DNA of 8,030 nt from Candidatus Geothermarchaeota archaeon (lineage in GTDB: Archaea > Thermoproteota > Nitrososphaeria > Geothermarchaeales > JAUWBL01), in the NCBI GenBank assembly GCA_030601715.1, contig JAUWBL010000040.1:1-8030 (forward strand). Reading direction: 5' to 3'. Numbering within the stretch: position 1 is the first letter of the stretch; each line of letters opens with the position of its first letter. The notes under the pieces are model-generated. The model was not told where the DNA came from and ran no database searches. It saw nothing but the letters and a program-made list of their open reading frames with translations. The position numbers and the translations under genes are program-made. Of this stretch, positions 6,428 to 8,030 are shown piece by piece.

Positions 6428-6435
6428 AGTATACA
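6428..6435 (-). promoter_or_regulatory. TATA box of the toroid-protein gene
   Basis: TGTATACT on the minus strand is preceded by the purine-rich GTAGAAGGGA, which fits an archaeal BRE plus TATA box. Its centre is about 25 bases upstream of ATG 6407, which places the transcript start at or next to the start codon. Confidence 0.55.
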
Positions 6436-6551
6436 TCCCTTCTACACACCACATACCTCATGGCCGCTCGTCCATGTAGGCTGAACTGAACCCGTTGCAC
6501 ATGGATCGATTGAAACACGGTTATGTGTCCCGCGGGGGGAAGGCGCGTAGT

Positions 6552-8030
6552 CTAGTTCTGCTCTCTCTTTTGCCGTCTCCTGGCTATCTTCTTCAAGGAG
6601 AGGGTTGCCACGGCTAGGGAGATGATCAGTAGCGGAAGAATGATTGGTTGGAACTCTTGTATGACGGTGGTGCCCACTATCTCGACCCTGTGGTGGCTGT
6701 GGTCGGAGACGAAATACAGGAAGGAGTGGGTGGAGTTCTCCGCGGAGTCATGCAGCACGAGCGTGTCGTCGACGTAGACTGTGAAAGGGCCTCCCAGCAA
6801 CTCCTTCGGTATCGACACGTTGCAGAAGCCCCCACCAATGTAGCCCGTGGCGTTGAAGGATATGGACTTTGAGTCTCTGCTGAAGCCGAAGCTCTCCAGC
6901 CAAGACGAGTTCGTCGTGACAGAGATGGTGAAGTCGGTGGAGTCCTCCCTCAGAGCGTACTCCCATGTTCTCTGATAGTCCATCGCGCTTGCTGAGACGA
7001 CAGCTCTTATCATGTAGTCGTTCGATCGCAGTCTCCAAGAGGTGCCATTGAAGTACCAAGAACGGTCATCAATAGGGTCGCTGTCATCATAGTCCAGAGC
7101 GATATTGTAGTCGATGATCCACTCCAGTCCGATGTAGAAGTCTCTCCCGCTAGAGATGGAAATGTCGTGCTGTGAGAGATCTACGTCGAACCAGCCGCCA
7201 GGGCTTCCTATGGCAGGTGGCTCCACTTCCATACCGGGGAACAGGTCGTTTCTGTTTTCGTCAAGCACTCTTACCTTGTAACTCTTGTCGCCATAGGAGG
7301 ACACGTAGTGATGGTAGAAGCGCGCGGACGCTAGGTCTCCCGAGAAGAAAGGCGTGAACCTGACAGCCATCATCTGTCCCACCTTGTGTGAGGAACTCGT
7401 CCTATAGCCACCGTCGTCGTAGAGGTATTCGATGGAATCGGCGGTGCCTCTCGCAGTCAGAGTTCCCGGGGCCGTAGTTGTGAGGGTTGTTGTGGGTGCT
7501 GTCGGGTCTAACGCGGTCACGCCTCCTGACACATCCCACCGGAGGAACCCTAACCCACCTTGATAGGTTATCTGGTAGCTCCCTTCGACCGTCAAAATCT
7601 CCGAGGGGAAGTTGAACATGCGATCCTCGATTGTCATGTAGCCGAGGTTTGAGGCCATGGGCGGGTCTTGGAGCGATTCGACCTCGATGCGATGGATGGG
7701 GTCTGTGGAGTATTCGACCACCAGTTGCGGTTCGTTTGATGCTTCCTTGGAGTTGAAGGTGGCGTAGGCGTAGCCAGAGGTTCCCCCGAACTTGAGGACG
7801 GTGGTGAGGCCTCCAAGGGCTAGCCCTTGTTGCACGTCTTCTGTTTGGTCCCATGACTTGTACGCGTTGGTCCAGACTAGGATGCCGAAGCTCCAGTGGG
7901 ATGTGGCGGTTGGTGAGAAGTCGGGTTTGTTGTTCCACGTGATGCCTGACTCGGTCCACGAGTTGTCCGAGGAGGAGTGGGCCCCGATGGATCCTTGACC
8001 CCATGGGAGGTACCCGCTGAAAGATGTCAA
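6552..8030 (-). CDS. surface-anchored beta-sandwich protein with DNRLRE-like domain, N-terminus outside the window
   Basis: At least 492 residues are visible; the frame runs open off the window end, so the true start and any signal peptide lie beyond base 8030 and the TTG there is not a credible start. The first segment has SWTESGITWNNKP (24-36) and ends in EPQLVVEYS (100-108), the pattern of DNRLRE domains, beta-sandwich modules of secreted and cell-wall proteins. A Thr-rich linker follows (about 176-195). A second beta-rich region spans about 198-347, and a third (about 355-455) includes the stretch FCNVSIPKELLGGPFTVYV. Five N-glycosylation sequons lie at 328, 374, 393, 404 and 432. Residues 462-479 form a membrane helix, followed by the basic tail KKIARRRQ; this is a C-terminal anchor with most of the protein outside the cell. 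A role in the surface layer, adhesion or polymer binding is possible; no catalytic motif is seen. It reads toward the toroid gene, 144 bases away, which has its own promoter. Confidence 0.8.
   Translation of the reverse strand: MTSFSGYLPWGQGSIGAHSSSDNSWTESGITWNNKPDFSPTATSHWSFGILVWTNAYKSWDQTEDVQQGLALGGLTTVLKFGGTSGYAYATFNSKEASNEPQLVVEYSTDPIHRIEVESLQDPPMASNLGYMTIEDRMFNFPSEILTVEGSYQITYQGGLGFLRWDVSGGVTALDPTAPTTTLTTTAPGTLTARGTADSIEYLYDDGGYRTSSSHKVGQMMAVRFTPFFSGDLASARFYHHYVSSYGDKSYKVRVLDENRNDLFPGMEVEPPAIGSPGGWFDVDLSQHDISISSGRDFYIGLEWIIDYNIALDYDDSDPIDDRSWYFNGTSWRLRSNDYMIRAVVSASAMDYQRTWEYALREDSTDFTISVTTNSSWLESFGFSRDSKSISFNATGYIGGGFCNVSIPKELLGGPFTVYVDDTLVLHDSAENSTHSFLYFVSDHSHHRVEIVGTTVIQEFQPIILPLLIISLAVATLSLKKIARRRQKREQN

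Noticed and set aside
6471..6505. Inverted repeat TCCATGT ... ACATGGA with a 21-base loop
   Set aside because: Seven-base arms at this spacing are expected by chance, and no run of T or operator context supports a terminator or binding site.
6408..6518. 37-codon upstream extension of the toroid protein
   Set aside because: It contains the TATA box that fits a leaderless start at ATG 6407, and its Cys- and Arg-rich sequence is unlike the rest of the protein.
7402..8004. Minus-strand open frame of 200 codons overlapping the surface-protein gene
   Set aside because: Its Arg/His/Pro-rich translation has no domain and it lies within a frame that has a DNRLRE-like motif and a C-terminal anchor.
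8028..8030. TTG at the window edge as start of the surface protein
   Set aside because: It begins mid-domain with no signal peptide; the frame simply runs off the end of the window.

Overview
The window looks like a piece of an archaeal chromosome. The evidence is an F420-dependent sugar-dehydrogenase-type enzyme, TATA boxes about 25-30 bases ahead of start codons (leaderless or short-leader genes), frequent AGG/AGA arginine codons in several genes, and a surface protein ending in one membrane helix plus a basic tail. By eye the DNA is GC-rich. A Thermoproteota-type archaeon (Bathyarchaeia-like) is my best guess; no rRNA or other lineage marker is present to fix it. The F420 enzyme family is also common in Actinobacteria, so the assignment stays open.

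Layout: (1) 21-854 (+) alpha/beta hydrolase. (2) 1002-2147 (+) protein with two sugar-phosphate isomerase (SIS) domains; the second closely resembles 6-phospho-3-hexuloisomerase. A short open stretch before it, in the same frame, ends in TGA. (3) 2149-3183 (-) F420-dependent oxidoreductase of the glucose-6-phosphate dehydrogenase (FGD) family, tail to tail with the SIS gene and one base apart. (4) 3263-3955 (+) cyclase-family metal hydrolase, divergent from gene 3. (5) 3985-5388 (+) 6-phosphogluconate dehydrogenase, just downstream of gene 4 and probably cotranscribed. (6) 5427-6407 (-) alpha/alpha-toroid protein with squalene-cyclase/prenyltransferase-like repeats. (7) 6552-8030 (-) large extracellular protein cut by the window edge.

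Genes 2 to 5 suggest a carbohydrate module: an FGD-like enzyme could oxidise a sugar phosphate with F420, 6-phosphogluconate dehydrogenase would make ribulose 5-phosphate with NADP, and a hexuloisomerase-like protein acts on related ketose phosphates. The lactonase step has no obvious gene here; the cyclase-family hydrolase beside the dehydrogenase is a speculative candidate. The FGD-like protein keeps the F420-site landmarks (Asp39, His40, Trp44), but His replaces the catalytic Glu109 and the three phosphate-binding residues are changed, so its substrate may not be glucose 6-phosphate. Genes 6 and 7 have no evident link to this chemistry. I saw no RNA genes, insertion sequences, CRISPR arrays or phage genes, and no gene-free stretch above 300 bases.
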